Shown here: piece by piece, positions 41,926-54,044 of the stretch
How the letters are laid out: each line of letters begins with the position of its first letter
How positions within the stretch are numbered: the first letter of the stretch is position 1
NCBI GenBank assembly: GCA_021234155.1
Contig: JAJEKV010000005.1
Span: 4,344,952 to 4,408,951, forward strand
Length of the DNA stretch: 64,000 nt
Origin: Isoetes taiwanensis
Taxonomy: Eukaryota > Streptophyta > Lycopodiopsida > Isoetales > Isoetaceae
Direction of reading: 5' to 3'
Notes under the pieces: generated by a model
What the model was told of the DNA's origin: nothing
Seen by the model: the letters and a program-made list of their open reading frames with translations, nothing else
The model's database searches: none
Translations under genes and position numbers: made by a program

Positions 41926-44482
41926 AAATTACCAGACAGATCCCTAAACCAAATTAAAAAAAAAAAAAAATCATTTCTATCAATATACAGAGTGAAAAGT
42001 CTATTATAGGTTAAACCTTAAAATGATAATGTCCCATGTTCTCAAATTAGCATCTAAACCTAGAGACTGGAAAAGAACTTTATGGGAAGAAATAGAACTT
42101 ACAATTCTAAAAGGAACCTGCATCTTGTAAGCTATGGTTAATGCCCTCCAATGCCCTCCAGTTTCATGCTTCGCAGCCTGAGAGTTTGCAACGGTTCAAG
42201 GTCTCCAATGATTGCCGAAATAGTCGTGAATGAGCCTGCCCGGTAGTGGCTAATAGCCTCTACTTTTACGAGCATTCATGGACTACCAGCATGGAAAAAT
42301 TTCACTCATTCATTTGAATTGTGATGGCAAAGCCCAGGACCATGGTCCCATGTGGAAAACATCATGGACAGTTTGCTTTATATTAATAATTTGCAATCCA
42401 TAACCCCAGGTGGCTTTTTAACAACTTTATTTCCATCTGCAACTTCCATATATATAATCTCCTTTTATTAGTCTTCAACATAGTTGAACAAAGCTGGAGA
42501 TAATAACTTTTACCAGATAATACTGGCAGGGCACATGCACAGCCTTAAACAGACGTACTAATACTTGAGTCAAGGAAATGCAAAAATTGATGGATCATTT
42601 ATAATTTATGAACTAACCCGCAATGCTTTTGCAGATGTCTCGCTGCCAAAAACTCCGCCATTTCAAAAACTCCGTGAAACCCTGTGAATAACAACAGAGA
42701 AATCCATACAATCATTTCCTTTTACAACTAGGAAAAACTTTGAAATCAAATTCATACCCTCAGCTCTTGCCCCTGAGTGATTTGAGATCATTTGATAGCG
42801 ATACACATGTTAAGATGGGTCTGATTGCAGATTAATATGAGAAAACATCGTTTCTTCATAATGAATAGACTCTGAACCCATTATGCAAACTTGGCGCCGT
42901 CACATTCTGCCAATATCATTGATTATAGCCAAATGTGTAATATGGATAGAAAAAATGGATATGCATAGATTTGTAATGTGTAACTTACTATAAAAACCCA
43001 AATATGCCATAAACATGCTTACTCGTGACAGATGCAGATGCATATTCACTTGTCATTCGCATCTTCAAGAAACTGCATTTATCATCATTATATTTACCTG
43101 TCATTCCCTATTATACAAGCAACAAATTAAACTTTTATTCCAGCAACATCCCTCAGAAATGATGCTTGTGCTGGTTGAATCAAGACTCTCCCACCTTGAC
43201 AAACTTTCTTATTTGGTTGCCTATGGCTATTGAAAGGTGTGATAGATCGGAAGTATGTCAGAGTATTCTCAGTGGAGATGCCCTCATTATGGACCCTGAT
43301 TGCTCCATTACTTCAAAATCAATTTGTCTACCGCTCCTTGTCAACCTCATGCATAGCAACGGAGATGGAGAAAAACTCAATTTACTTTTATGAGAATATG
43401 ACGGACAATTGACCATGGTTTCTTGCAATACATGGTCACACATTTTGACAGTCCTATATATTAAGAGCCAGGTCTGTGAAAAGAAAATGTGCTACATGTC
43501 TAATAAGAGTTCAACCAAACATTAGCACAAGTACAACTGACTGCAGCATCGGTGCCATAAGCTGTTCGACCTTGTGATTGACATGTTTTCCAAGCTTAAG
43601 AAAGAGAAGGATATGGTTAGCTAAGCAGAAGTTGTAGTCTGCTTTTGTTCAAGGGAGAGTATTGGCAATCAAAGTCATGGCATCTGCAAAACGTGATGGC
43701 CTTATCTTGACAAATCCAATACTTGCAGCAAGAGATTCATCATTGAACATCCTAGAAACGCGATGATATTATCTTGAAGCCAGAGATTTGTCACTAAATA
43801 TGCTAAACCATTTCACAAAAGTAAAGTGTTATGCGGCAATATCCTTGAGCAGAAACCTCAATTCAAAACTCGATCCTTCCCAAATACCCCTGCCCTTAGA
43901 AAGTAGAGATTAAAAAACAAAGCAGAAATACTGAAAACCTATATGCGAGCATTTAGAAATAAGTGAAAGGGAGTCCCTGTCTTCAAGGATTTCAGAAATA
44001 CCTGTTGCATGCAAAACTCAAAACGTGGATCATATAGTCTTTAGTCCGGCTTGTGCAAAACCCACGGAACTCCTCTTGAAGATGGGGATGCCCAAAGACG
44101 TTTTCTTGAAAGCCAGCCTGTATGATATGCAAACAACAAGTATTTATTTATCCATGAACAATGAATGCCCGACCATCACCGAATAAAATAGAATATCGTA
44201 AATCCATAGAGCCCTCTTGCGAAATGCTATATCTTTCGATTGAATGAAAAGGAGCCCGACAAAGACGCCCATGCCATCTCTAATGAACGTAAGAGGCAAA
44301 CATAGCTCATGATTCTTTTTTTTAGTTTTAGGAAAATTGTTCCGCGATTGTTTTTCACAAAATAATAACTAACTATTAAATGGCCCAGAAATGAAAGTTG
44401 TGAAACAAAACAAAATGAAGGGACAAGATCGCCACAAACTATCCTAAAACGGCTTTATTATTATATATAGATAGAAGATAGA
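41926..44482. other. Mostly unassigned; contains direct repeat copy 2 (42244-42574)
   Basis: 42244-42574 repeats 34050-34384. A 15-base A run lies near 41957. Frames at 43015-43443 are short and not recognisable. The rest is AT-rich without an RNA gene or transposon motif that I can support. Confidence 0.45.
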
Positions 44483-46115
44483 TTGTTCTCACACAACAAA
44501 GAAAGTATATCTTTGCGCAGATGCGTACCGACGAGCCAAGCATTCACCAAGAGTATCGGTCCGGCGGGGTTGCCCCCTCTCGCCAACACTTTTGGCCTCT
44601 ACATTGATCGGTTAGAGCCACGGCTTATCGAGCATGGGGGATGGCATACGACTTTTGCACCCGGTCATCATCCGGCTCATCTATCTATGCGGGCGATGTT
44701 GGCCCTGCCCACACCCCCGTGGCTATGCGTAGTCTCACCCGGCGCCCTAGACACATTTTGTCGCTACGCACATGCGCGTCAATCCGCCAAGACCATTGGT
44801 GGTTCTCATATCCTCTTCACGCCACCCCATGCCTCCCCGTGCACTCACATATCGGGGGCGGCACCAGGGCGCCACGCCCACCTACAAGTACCTAGGGGTG
44901 GAGTTCCCCTCCTCGCCTCTGTTGGAGGCATCTATCCGCTATGGGTGACAAAGCTTCGGCGGAAAGCGCTTTATGCCATGCGTAATACTCATCACCGTGC
45001 GAGCTCTATGATTGGGGCCATCGGTCACATCCGCTCGCACCGGTCGAGCCCCGGCCCTTCGCGACGGGGTCGAGGTTTGGGGCCCTGGCGCCTCTTTGGC
45101 GACTGGAATGACTTGGAGCAGGTGCGTAAGGCATTTTTGGCACGCACTTGGGGTGAAACCTTCAAATCCCTATCGGATCCGCTGCGCGAAATGGATTCTT
45201 GCCGCCCGGGCAGCCCCTTTGATAGACACATCGCCTATTTTCGAAAAGTGGTTACTATGGGTGATGCTCGGCTCCCAAGACCGGGCTTACATCGTGGCCA
45301 TGGGTCCGCAAATGCTTAGGGCCCTTGTTGGAGGGGTAGGAGAGATCAATGGTTCGCCCGGATGGAATGTCCGGAGAACACCGTGATGCGTGCGGTGGGT
45401 GCGCGTGCCCGATCGTGGATAGCCTGCGCGGAGTACCTAGACGCTTGTTTCCTTGGCAAGCTCGGGACCCCGGCGGCTCTAGAGCAGTCAAAATGGCCCA
45501 TTACAAGGAGCACATCAACCCCGTGTTAGCGGGGCCCGCAAATCTACTGCGTTCCCGGTACCCCTGGCGAACTCATTGCCTCCATTCAAGACGCGGGTGC
45601 CCACCATCTTCGCGATCGAGGCGGGCGGTGGATTGGGGAGCCCCGGGGACAGGCTCTGTCGCCGGGCCAAACGGGTGCCATTGAGGATGAGTCTCACACT
45701 TTCCAGAGTTGCCCACCGTTCGGTCGGTCCGGGCGGATCACGCCCCTTAGTACGGCCGACTTGCCCTTGCATTTGCTGATGAACACACCGGCCAAGATCG
45801 TGCCACAGGGTCGTTATTCAGAGGTACTTGGACTGCGAGGTCACCTTTGCCCCCTTTGGCCGCCCGTGATTAGGCACTCACGGGTGTGGTGCATGACCTG
45901 TATATATTTGGGTGTTTCTCGCATTTTATATGTTAGGGCAGGTTTGTCGCAAGCGGATTCTTTGCCCACGGTTTTCCCTCGAAACCCTTCCAGGCGGGGT
46001 TTTTAATCCGGCGATGAATTAAACTTCTTGCGTTTTTTGTATTGGGTCCCATAGACCGATTGGTCTCCGTGGACAATAAAAGAACCTTCTTTCCTTCCTT
46101 CCTTCCTTCCTTCGA
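44483..46115 (+). pseudogene. LINE copy 3: RT palm to 3' end, (TTCC)n tail
   Basis: It begins inside the RT: frame 44483-45319 reads LANTFGLYIDRLEPRLIEHG. Other frames give an ADD-box-like region near 44690, TYKYLGVEFPSSPLLEASIR, LRRKALYAMRNTHHRASSMI and ALVEP-like sequence. C-terminal sequence homologous to copy 1 follows to about 45780. The 3' end has AAACCC/GGGTTT (45982-45987 with 45997-46002), CCATAGACCGATTGGTCT with CCGTGG (46047-46072) and a CTTTCCTTCCTTCC tail. GC-rich. Multiple frameshifts. The next LINE 5' region starts right after the tail. Confidence 0.85.
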
Positions 46116-48265
46116 TCTTAATTACCTTATAGTTGCTCATGGATTTTATTTTTTGTCCCATTTGTCGAATCGCTCTAGTCGTTCTATTGTGCACTTTCCT
46201 GTGTCAATTCCAGGTCTCCCTATGTGCCTTGTTCTTTTTTTATATACATGTTCCTTCTAGTCGTCGAGTTACTTTTGTCCAGTTAGCTCCTCCTTTCATT
46301 TTTTGATCCATTTTGCTCTCTTTTATTTTGACACATATGCTCAGTTGTTTCATAGGTGAGCTAGTTTCTAGCATTTCCTTCGGTGTTATTGTTTTCATAG
46401 CATTTTGGTTTTGGCATTTTTCACATGTAATTGGTTTCCTTTAAATTTTATTTTTATATCCTTTTTGTCTTTGGAATTTTTGTTGTCTTTGGAATTTGTG
46501 TTGTATTTGTCTACAAGGTTCTTACTCATTCTCCCCTTATCCTATAGCTTTCTTTCTTACTCAATTTGCTATGTTTGCCATGTTTGCGCATATTACTCGT
46601 TTGTGCATTTTAATTCACGTGCGTTTGATCCTTTGTTTCTTAGATGATATGTTTAGATTTTAGAAGCTTTTTGGATCTTATAGTGCATATGTCCATGTGT
46701 CCATTGAAGTATTATCCTGTATTTTTTTGTCAGTTGCCTTGTTTATTTAGGTGTTTTTTCTGTCAACTTTCCATTGAGTTCGGTTGATGATCGTGCCATG
46801 TGATGCCTCTTTGTTTTCATTAGTTCCATTGATTGGGGTTACTTCTTTGTATTTTTTAGTTCTAGCTTTATTTCCTGTTGTGTTTGCTATGTTGGTCTTT
46901 ATTCCTTTTTATTGCATTTCCTAGTTCCATCTGTTTAGTTGGTTTTGCTCCTTTCGCTTCGTGAACTCCATCATTGTTTTCCCTTGTTTATTCTATATCC
47001 CCACTTACTCTTTCATTCACAACATCCTTCACTCCATCTTTTTGCTTCCTTTTTGCCTTTGCCTTGTGCCTGTCTAATTTCATCGATCTTTTAGTACTAT
47101 GAGTCATTTCTTTTCCTTTCTTGGCGGACAAATTACTTTTTGTTGCATTTTCTCTCTAGCTCTCTTTGTTCCATATTGCTCTATGGTCACAGTAGTTTTT
47201 CATAGTCTCAATAGCTTCATCCTTGTGCTTTTTTAGTTAAATCCTTTAGTCCATATGTCATAGATGATTTTTGTTGCGGTTTTTTTTCTTAGTTATCGTT
47301 TTCCTCTTTTGTCTTATTGCCTTGGCTTGCTAGCCTCATCTATTGGTATGGTTTTCTTTCTTTGCTCCTTTTTCCTGCATTTCTTTGATTGGTTCTTTTG
47401 ATTCTATTTGTTTTGATTTATCTAATTTGCTCCATCTTTTGCCTTGCGTTATAGTATTGATTGTAACTCGTTTGCTTATTTTCTTTAGCTCTTTAGCTCT
47501 TCAGTGCCCTTGTCTAAGTTCCATTCTATTATCGATATTGTCAGTCTCTGCTATTTCCTTTTTCTCTGTTATTCGATATATTTGTGGATCATTCCTTTCA
47601 ATATCCTGGTTGTGCCCTCGGTCTTGATTACCTTATACCATAGTTGCTCATAGATTTTATTTTTTATTTTTTTTTCCCATTTGCCTGATCACTATGGTCT
47701 TTCTATTGTGCACTTTTTTCGTGTCAGTTCCAGGTCCCCCCTTGTATCTTGTCCTTTTCTAATATGCACGCTCCCTCGAGTCCTTGAGTTCCTTTCATGC
47801 GGGTAGCCCCTTCTTTCATTTTCTTCCACTTTGGTCTCTTTAATCTTGACACATATGCTTAGTTGTTTCATAGGTGAACTGGTATTTGACATTTGTTTCG
47901 CTCATCTCTTAACATAAACTCATCTTACTTGCTCTCGGGGTTTCATAACTTTTTGTTTTTGGCATTTTTGCACAGATGAATTGGTTCCGTTTAGATTTTA
48001 TTCTCTTATTCTCTTTGTCGTTGGGATTTCATTGTATTTGTCCGCAAGGTTCTTACTTATTGTCCCCTTATCACATAGAATTGTAACTCAATTTGGTCCT
48101 CCCATTGCTTCTTCCTATCTGATTTTTGCATTATGTGACCTTATCCTTGTTGTCCATGTGCTCAGTTCCTCTATTCCTGATCCCCTTATTCTCCACTCCA
48201 TTTCATCATTATATATGCTCATCTCTTTTGTCCTGCATTTTGGGAATCCCCCCCCTCCCTCTTAA
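46116..48265 (+). repeat. LINE 5' region: pyrimidine-rich, about 1.5-kb tandem units
   Basis: 46120-46420 is repeated at about 47625-47900 (shared words include TCTATTGTGCACTTT, GACACATATGCT and AGTTGTTTCATAGGTGA). 46430-46560 resembles 47960-48080. 47330-47610 matches 23820-24100, which leads into the endonuclease domain of the LINE at 24 kb. The strand is strongly T/C-biased throughout. By analogy with monomeric 5' untranslated regions of some L1 families, these may be promoter-bearing monomers (inference). ORFs here are chance frames. Confidence 0.6.
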
Positions 48266-48808
48266 TTGAGGGCAAGGTTTTTTTGTATTTTATATTAGAA
48301 GAAATACATCAGATAGGTATATCCTGCTGGTCGATATACCACAAAAATTAAGATTACATCTCGAGAGATCATATCTTTCATGTTTAAAAGGAAAACTTGA
48401 TCCTTATATAACCACAACAAAGGGTCTAATAAAAGCATCTAATAAGCACAATAATAGTAGATATTTAGTTTTAATTCGAATTTAGCTTGGTGTCCTTCCT
48501 ATTATGCAGCATTGAGCAGATATTTTGGGTCCCTTACTTCGTTATCCGCACTCGTTTTTTCCTCTTAATTTCTTTCACTTACCCTCTTGAATCGACTTGG
48601 TTCTTCTAAATTCCAGTCTCCTTCATTTGCTCGCCTCACACCTCGTGACCCACCATAGTTCGTTTACCTTCTTGGTGTCCGTTGTTCATGGCCTTTTCTC
48701 TGTTGTTCTCAGTTCCTCCATCTGCCTTGCCTAGCCTTTTTTGTCCTAGTCATTTGATCTATCCTGGTCATCCTGCTTTGCACATTTCCCTTTTGCGGTT
48801 GTTTTGCG
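48266..48808. other. AT-rich insertion then pyrimidine-rich sequence
   Basis: 48290-48500 loses the T/C bias and could be a small inserted element; I found no terminal repeats. After 48500 the T/C bias resumes. Confidence 0.35.
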
Positions 48809-48853
48809 CCCCCCCCCCCCCTTCCCCTTCCCCCCTCCCCCTTCCCCCTTTCC
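48809..48853. repeat. Poly-C / C-block tract (G-quadruplex potential on the minus strand)
   Basis: Thirteen C are followed by TTCCCC, TTCCCCCC, TCCCCC, TTCCCCC and TTTCCC. The complementary strand has at least five G-runs of three or more within 45 bases. Confidence 0.8.
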
Positions 48854-48865
48854 CTTGTTTGTCCC

Positions 48866-49700
48866 AGTCCATTTGAGGTGGATTCCTCTTCTATCGGCCA
48901 ACTTGAGGACCCATCCTAGGAATGCCACGGTTCTATTGCGGCATAAATAGAGCCCGGAAAAGTCGGGATGGGGATGGCCTTCACATCTTCTATTTATTCC
49001 TTGCCTCTTGTCTCATTTTACGGTCATCGGCATTCTCTTGAGCTCCTATTTTTCGTTTGCTCTTCTTTGGCTCCACCCGGTTTCACTTTGCCTCTCCCTC
49101 TTGTTCCTTCTAGTTGTGGTTTTATGGATTTCGGTGTTTTCTTCATATTTTCATTTTCTCAGTGTGACGAAGTAGCCTCTATGATAGTATTTCTTATTCA
49201 TTTTCCTCTTTTTCGGCCTGGTATTATAGCCTCCGAGATAGTATTTCTTCTTCATTTTCCCTCGGCATGGCGCTGTAGCCTCCGAGGCAGCGTTAATCGG
49301 ATGTTTTTTCCCACAATGAAAATTTTTCTGTGGGCGGTTTCCGATTGCTGTTTTTCTTCCTTGACATGGCCCTAAAGCCTCCGAATGCTATTATATTCTT
49401 TACATTTTTGCACTTTGGCATGTGCCCTTGCTGGAAGCGCCTAACTTTCTAATGGGTCATTCTCCTTTTTAGACTTTCCACTGCAGGTCCTTTTTTGAAG
49501 TTCTCTCAGGTGTCGGCACCATCATATTTTATCTCACTTCAACTTCAAGTCTCTGTTTAGCGCAACATTTTTCAAGTTATCTCTATTCTAGTTTAGGCGT
49601 TGCAGGCATTTCGCGAGGGCACTTGCGACTGTTTCTCATTAGGATCGAAAACCCGAAAGGGCGGGGTTTTTCATCCCGATGAGAAGCTGTTGCTAGTCTT
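48866..49700 (+). repeat. Pyrimidine-rich LINE-related segment ending in a long stem-loop
   Basis: It contains repeated TAGCCTCCGAGATAGTATTT-like words (three to four diverged copies, 49160-49390). It ends in a stem-loop in which TTCTCATTAGGATCGAAAAC (from 49633) pairs with the inverse ending at 49685. The core AAAACCCGAAAGGGCGGGG is shared with the minus-strand block at 7265-7305. No coding sequence. Confidence 0.5.
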
Positions 49701-50039
49701 CGTACATTTTTTTAGCCTACGCACTGGATGATTTATCATTTGTTTTGTACTCTTTATCTATCATCATGCTCTCAATGATTGTCTAGGAGGGAAACAATTG
49801 TACTCATTTTTTCAAAGCGCCTAATGAGAACACCACTTCATTTCTCGGCCAACTTGTTTGCTACATAAAACCCATCCTAGGAATAGCCAGTATATGATTT
49901 ATGTCGATATTTTCATTTTGCAACCTTTTGCTCATTCCATTTGTAACCCTTTCATAGTTAGATATGTTAATATCTAATTGTTCCTTGAGCCTCTCCACTT
50001 CTAACTTTCTGCATTTTCTCCTTCATAATCATCTGAATC

Positions 50040-50478
50040 AGTTAAAATACCTTCTTTTTCATAACTGAGCTTTTCATGATAGTGTATTTTGTCTTTTTTC
50101 TCTTGAGTCTCTTGTGTTTTATTCCTGTCCTTTTACAACACATTTTCATCAAACACTACATCCCTACTTATAATAACCTGCCTTTTATTTGCATCAAAGA
50201 ACTTATAGGCCTTAGCCTGCCCATCATACCCAGTCAAAAAGCATTTAACTGACCTGTCATCTAACTTTCTTCTAAGTTCTTTGGGAACATGTACATATGG
50301 CCACACAGCTCTAAACATGTCATATAAGGGTGTATGTCCATTCCACATTTCCTCTAGGCTTTATAGCGGTAGATGGCAGTTTATTTTGATTGTGGACAGC
50401 CTCATCCCACAGTATATTGGCATATCTGATTGTTTGAGCATGGATCGAACAGTGTCCAGAATTGTTCTATTCTTCCCA
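50040..50478 (-). pseudogene. Copia integrase C-terminal fragment
   Basis: The frame 50133-50348 reads MWNGHTPLYDMFRAVWPYVH, VPKELRRKLDDRSVKCFLTG and KRQVIISRDVVFDENVL, the standard copia integrase end. Upstream, another frame gives SMLKQSDMPIY and HNQNKLPSTA. It is joined at about 50478 to the truncated 513-aa gene copy, both on the minus strand. Confidence 0.85.
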
Positions 50479-51086
50479 AATATTGTATGGACTGTTGTTG
50501 GTATGAGCAAATACCTGATTCGCCAAGTACCCATTTCCTGTTTGGGCCATGCTTGGCCCTATATGCTGCTCATGTACAGGGTGAACACCAAAGAAGAACC
50601 TGTGTAATATACCCGATTAGCCATGTTGTGAGGCTGCCAATGACCATGACTTGATCCGGCCATATTGGGAAACCCAAATACTGGATTCGCACAAATTTGC
50701 TGCTGTATAGCACCTGTGTATTTGGCACCTCTGAACTGTTTAGGGTTCGGAGTTCTGGGGATTTCCATGGGTGGAAAAGAAGCAAGCAGATGTCTGATTT
50801 CCTCCATGGCCAAATGAAGAGAAGCAAGGGCCTGTGCATAGCTTTCAGAACCCATCAGAAACTGCTCATACGATTGGTGCCGGCTCTTGACTATGCCAAA
50901 GGGGCTGAACAGGTGCCCCTGGATCCCCTTCTTCCGTTTCAAGTCCTCACACTTGAACCGGGGCTGATCCATCTTCTTATTATTTGCGTAGTCAAAAGTA
51001 GTGTCGAAACTGCCACAAAATGGGCATGGAAACCTTCCGTTATACTCTCTGTACTTCTTGTAAACCACCTCTTTCTTCTCCTCCAT
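50479..51086 (-). pseudogene. Truncated copy of the 513-aa zinc-finger-like gene
   Basis: From the ATG at 51086 the first about 160 residues are nearly identical to the protein at 21864-23405, including CPFC, QPRFKC, L in place of a fourth Cys, and KSRHQSYEQFL. It lacks one short internal piece (GAAQGVK reduced to GAI). A frameshift after YYTGSS ends the frame, although DNA homology continues to about 50479, where copia sequence begins. The 5' flank is also duplicated (51087-51495). Confidence 0.85.
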
Positions 51087-51495
51087 CTCCTATTAGCTCG
51101 CTGCTTACTAATTCGCTATCTGCTACTATCTAATCCATTGCCGCCAGTTCCCTGCCCAGTTCGATGCTGCTAATTCGCTCTCTATCTCATTCCTAAATGC
51201 AAATGTTGCATATTTCCTTTTCCTTTTTTATATTTCCATTTCCATGTTGTTATACTCTGTCTCATACCTAAATGCGTATTTTCCTTTCCTTTACCTTTAC
51301 ATTTCCATGTTATTATATAGCTAAACCGTGTATTATAGCTTTTGGGCCTTTGAATCCTCGCAAATTCACAGGATATTCCCTCCGCATACATCCTGCGCAT
51401 CCATTTGAGGTCTTCGTGGGGTCAAACTGACCTGCTTTTATAGGGGTGCCCCATGACCAACACCATGGGTTAAAACAGTATTTAAAGCACAGTGG
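51087..51495 (-). promoter_or_regulatory. Duplicated 5' flank of the truncated gene copy
   Basis: It is similar to 23406-23800, including AATGTTGCATATTTCC, the GGTCAAACTGACC palindrome near 51420 and GGGGTGCCCC. Homology ends near 51495. Confidence 0.45.
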
Positions 51496-51579
51496 TGCCC
51501 ATATACAATACAACAGTACATGAATACATAGTCTACAACAAGGCATAACCCAAATGTAGCAGTAGCATTCAAAGATGAG

Positions 51580-51640
51580 ACGGGCCTGGGGAATCGAACC
51601 CCAGTTCCAATCCAATGCTCACAGCTCACATAATATAGCA
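51580..51640 (-). other. tRNA-like T-arm / box B (possible SINE remnant)
   Basis: On the minus strand CTGGGGTTCGATTCCCCAG contains an exact box B (GGTTCGATTCC, 51600-51590) in a T-arm-like stem. I cannot fold a complete tRNA around it, and no convincing box A was found. It may be a decayed tRNA gene or a tRNA-derived SINE. Confidence 0.35.
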
Positions 51641-52899
51641 GCAGCATTCCAAACACCATCGTTTCACAGGCTCTGTTGGCCAGATGAAGATGTTGTTTCG
51701 TAATATTTTTTCCTTAATCTCCTGCTCGGCTCTCTAGCATCATGGTTCATTCTACACAACCAAACAACAGATCTTGATCAGTCTGGTCATAGCCCGACAA
51801 TAGTGGCAATTTCAGGCCAAATTGGTAGCGGAATTTGGATACACGCACCCGCAAACCAAGAAATTTCTGCCACAGCCAATAACGGAGTAGGTGAGTTTGC
51901 TGTAATCTGTCAATCCAGCAGGTCATGAGCAAGAAAACCAAAGAGGCGTTTGCACCAAAAAACTTGCAATGGATTACAAAGCTGTTAAACCAGAGCAACA
52001 CCAGAAACTCCCGTCTGCAAGGCCGGATTAGTGCCAAGTTTAAGAAGGTCGAATTTAACAAGGCCCGGCCAAGCTCCCCTGTCTGCAATGTGCCTTAACA
52101 GGGTTTACTTCCCTGTAAACCTCATTTCTTACTGAAACACCCTGCAGAAGTCTTAAAATGCAAAAAGTCTTAAGAATTAGCTAAAAAGAGGCTTTGGTTG
52201 TTTTTAACAAAAAAAAATATGCTAAACTTCTCTTCAAAATAGAGATTTTGCCCAGACATTTTAATGAAGTGAAATACCAAAAAATAAAAAATCCTATTTT
52301 TGGGGGTTATACAAACCATGCTGCAAGCAAGTGAAACAACACATAGTACAGTTATGAAGATTAAAGAGAGATGTTTTGAATTCGCTCATGAGCATTAAGA
52401 ACTACATGTTCTAGAAGCCATCCAAAAATATGATGCCACATGCAAGAGCAGTCTCAACCATAACACCCCCCTCTAATTTATGTTTCACAATGACGGAATG
52501 TGCATAATGTGCATGCTTTTCTTGGTGCATGCTGAAAGGATTGTATAAATTATTTGGCAAGATACACTCAATCTGCATTTGCTGGAAAATATGGAAGGCT
52601 GCTTAGTAAGATCTATTTTGAGCATATGTAGAAATAATGATGGTCCAAGAAACCACATTTTCTCCCTTATCCTGCATCTATGCCCTGCCATCTCTGATAT
52701 CCCTGCATAGATCTGCATCTTTTCCTTTGTGATCAAACTTACCACATTGTGGTCTAGGATATATTGGATGAAGGTAAATTGCTTATAATGGGTCGCAAAT
52801 TGGAATGTGAATGTGGAACCCAAAATTGATCATTAAAGGGTTCATCTAGTATGGATATATAGGTTGTCAGAGTTAGGAAGAAAATTTTCATAGAGGAAT
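51641..52899. other. No recognisable gene (1.25 kb)
   Basis: The minus-strand ORFs 51747-52088 (113 codons) and 52485-52823 (112 codons) have no motif that I recognise and no neighbouring support. Confidence 0.4.
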
Positions 52900-54044
52900 G
52901 GCGTTAAGCTGGCAGGGCCAGGCATGCCATGGAATACTTAACAAGGACCATAAAGTGTAGAGTCTAAACCACTACTACTTGTTATCATAGTAGTATACAT
53001 GTATATAAGGATTCTTGATAATGCTTGGAGCAAGAGAATCAACTCTAGGAGTTGTGATAGAGAATCCAATTGGAATTCACGAATAGCCACAATTGGTATA
53101 TTGGCTACTTATGGAGCAAGGTCTCCAAAAATGCATGGATATTGAATTTTCATTGGTTAGTGAATTCCCCTGACTAGTATCAGGTAGTTAGTTGCCCTAA
53201 GTGTGAACTAATAGAGAAGCAAGGCTTCCACTCTAGTCCAAACGGTAAATGCGTCATAACGAACCTGGAGTTCTCAACAAAAGACTAGATGCAAGGTTCC
53301 AACTGGGTATTATAATACTAGTGGCAAGGTAAGAACCTTAAGACCATTAGTCAAAAATGTCCCGATATGCTAGACTCAGTAAGGGTCAACAAAGATAGCA
53401 TATGAATCGAGTTAGAACTTGTGAATGGATTAGAATTGCACCATATTCCACGTACGTCAACTCAAGAAAGCAATATCGTCCAAGGATCGTGACAATACTC
53501 TTAGCCCTTAGCTTTGAGGTAATTCCTGAAGCGATTCTAGACACTCACATTCGGAGGCTGCGCAATAAGAATATTGCATAGTACTGAATCTTGTGGCGAG
53601 ATCAATCACTTCCCGAGGCCATGTGGGAGAGTGAAGTGCATGTGAAGCAAAATCCTCAACTGACCCTAAATTCGTGAAGGCCATGGAAGGATTAGTAGAG
53701 TCAATAAGAGGCCAGTTACCTAAAACTAAAGAATTATAGACTTGCATCAGGGATGGCAAGTAGGACATCCGCAAAAGAATGAGCTATGAAACCATGATCA
53801 TGGGTGATCCAGAGAACGGGTTTCCGAAGGGACTAGAGGATGAAACCATGATAACGGAGTGATCTGGGGAACGAGTTTCTGAAGGGACTAGAGGATGAAA
53901 CCATGATCACAGGGTGATCCAATGAACGGGTTTCAAAAGGAATTAGATGTTAAAACCATGGTCATCAGGTGAGCCAGGGAATGAGTTTTAAAATATGCAT
54001 ACTTCCATGATCCTTGGGGACCAATGATTTGAAGGGGGGAGGTA
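52900..54044 (+). mobile_element. 3' interior of retrotransposon C, with 54-bp tandem repeats and polypurine tract
   Basis: Sequence leading into the 3' LTR. 53788-53997 holds four diverged units of 54-55 bp starting GAAACCATGATCA. The polypurine tract GAAGGGGGGAGG ends at 54042, two bases before the LTR. No pol domain is readable. Confidence 0.6.

Noticed and set aside
46116-48265. Plus-strand ORFs of 70-95 codons in the pyrimidine-rich block
   Set aside because: They are rich in F, L, S and C purely because of T/C bias and do not persist between repeat units.
51580-51640. Functional tRNA gene
   Set aside because: Box B and a T-arm are present, but no complete cloverleaf or acceptor stem could be folded.
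51747-52823. Minus-strand ORFs of 113 and 112 codons
   Set aside because: No motif, no homologue that I recognise, no conserved neighbour; kept only as unassigned sequence.
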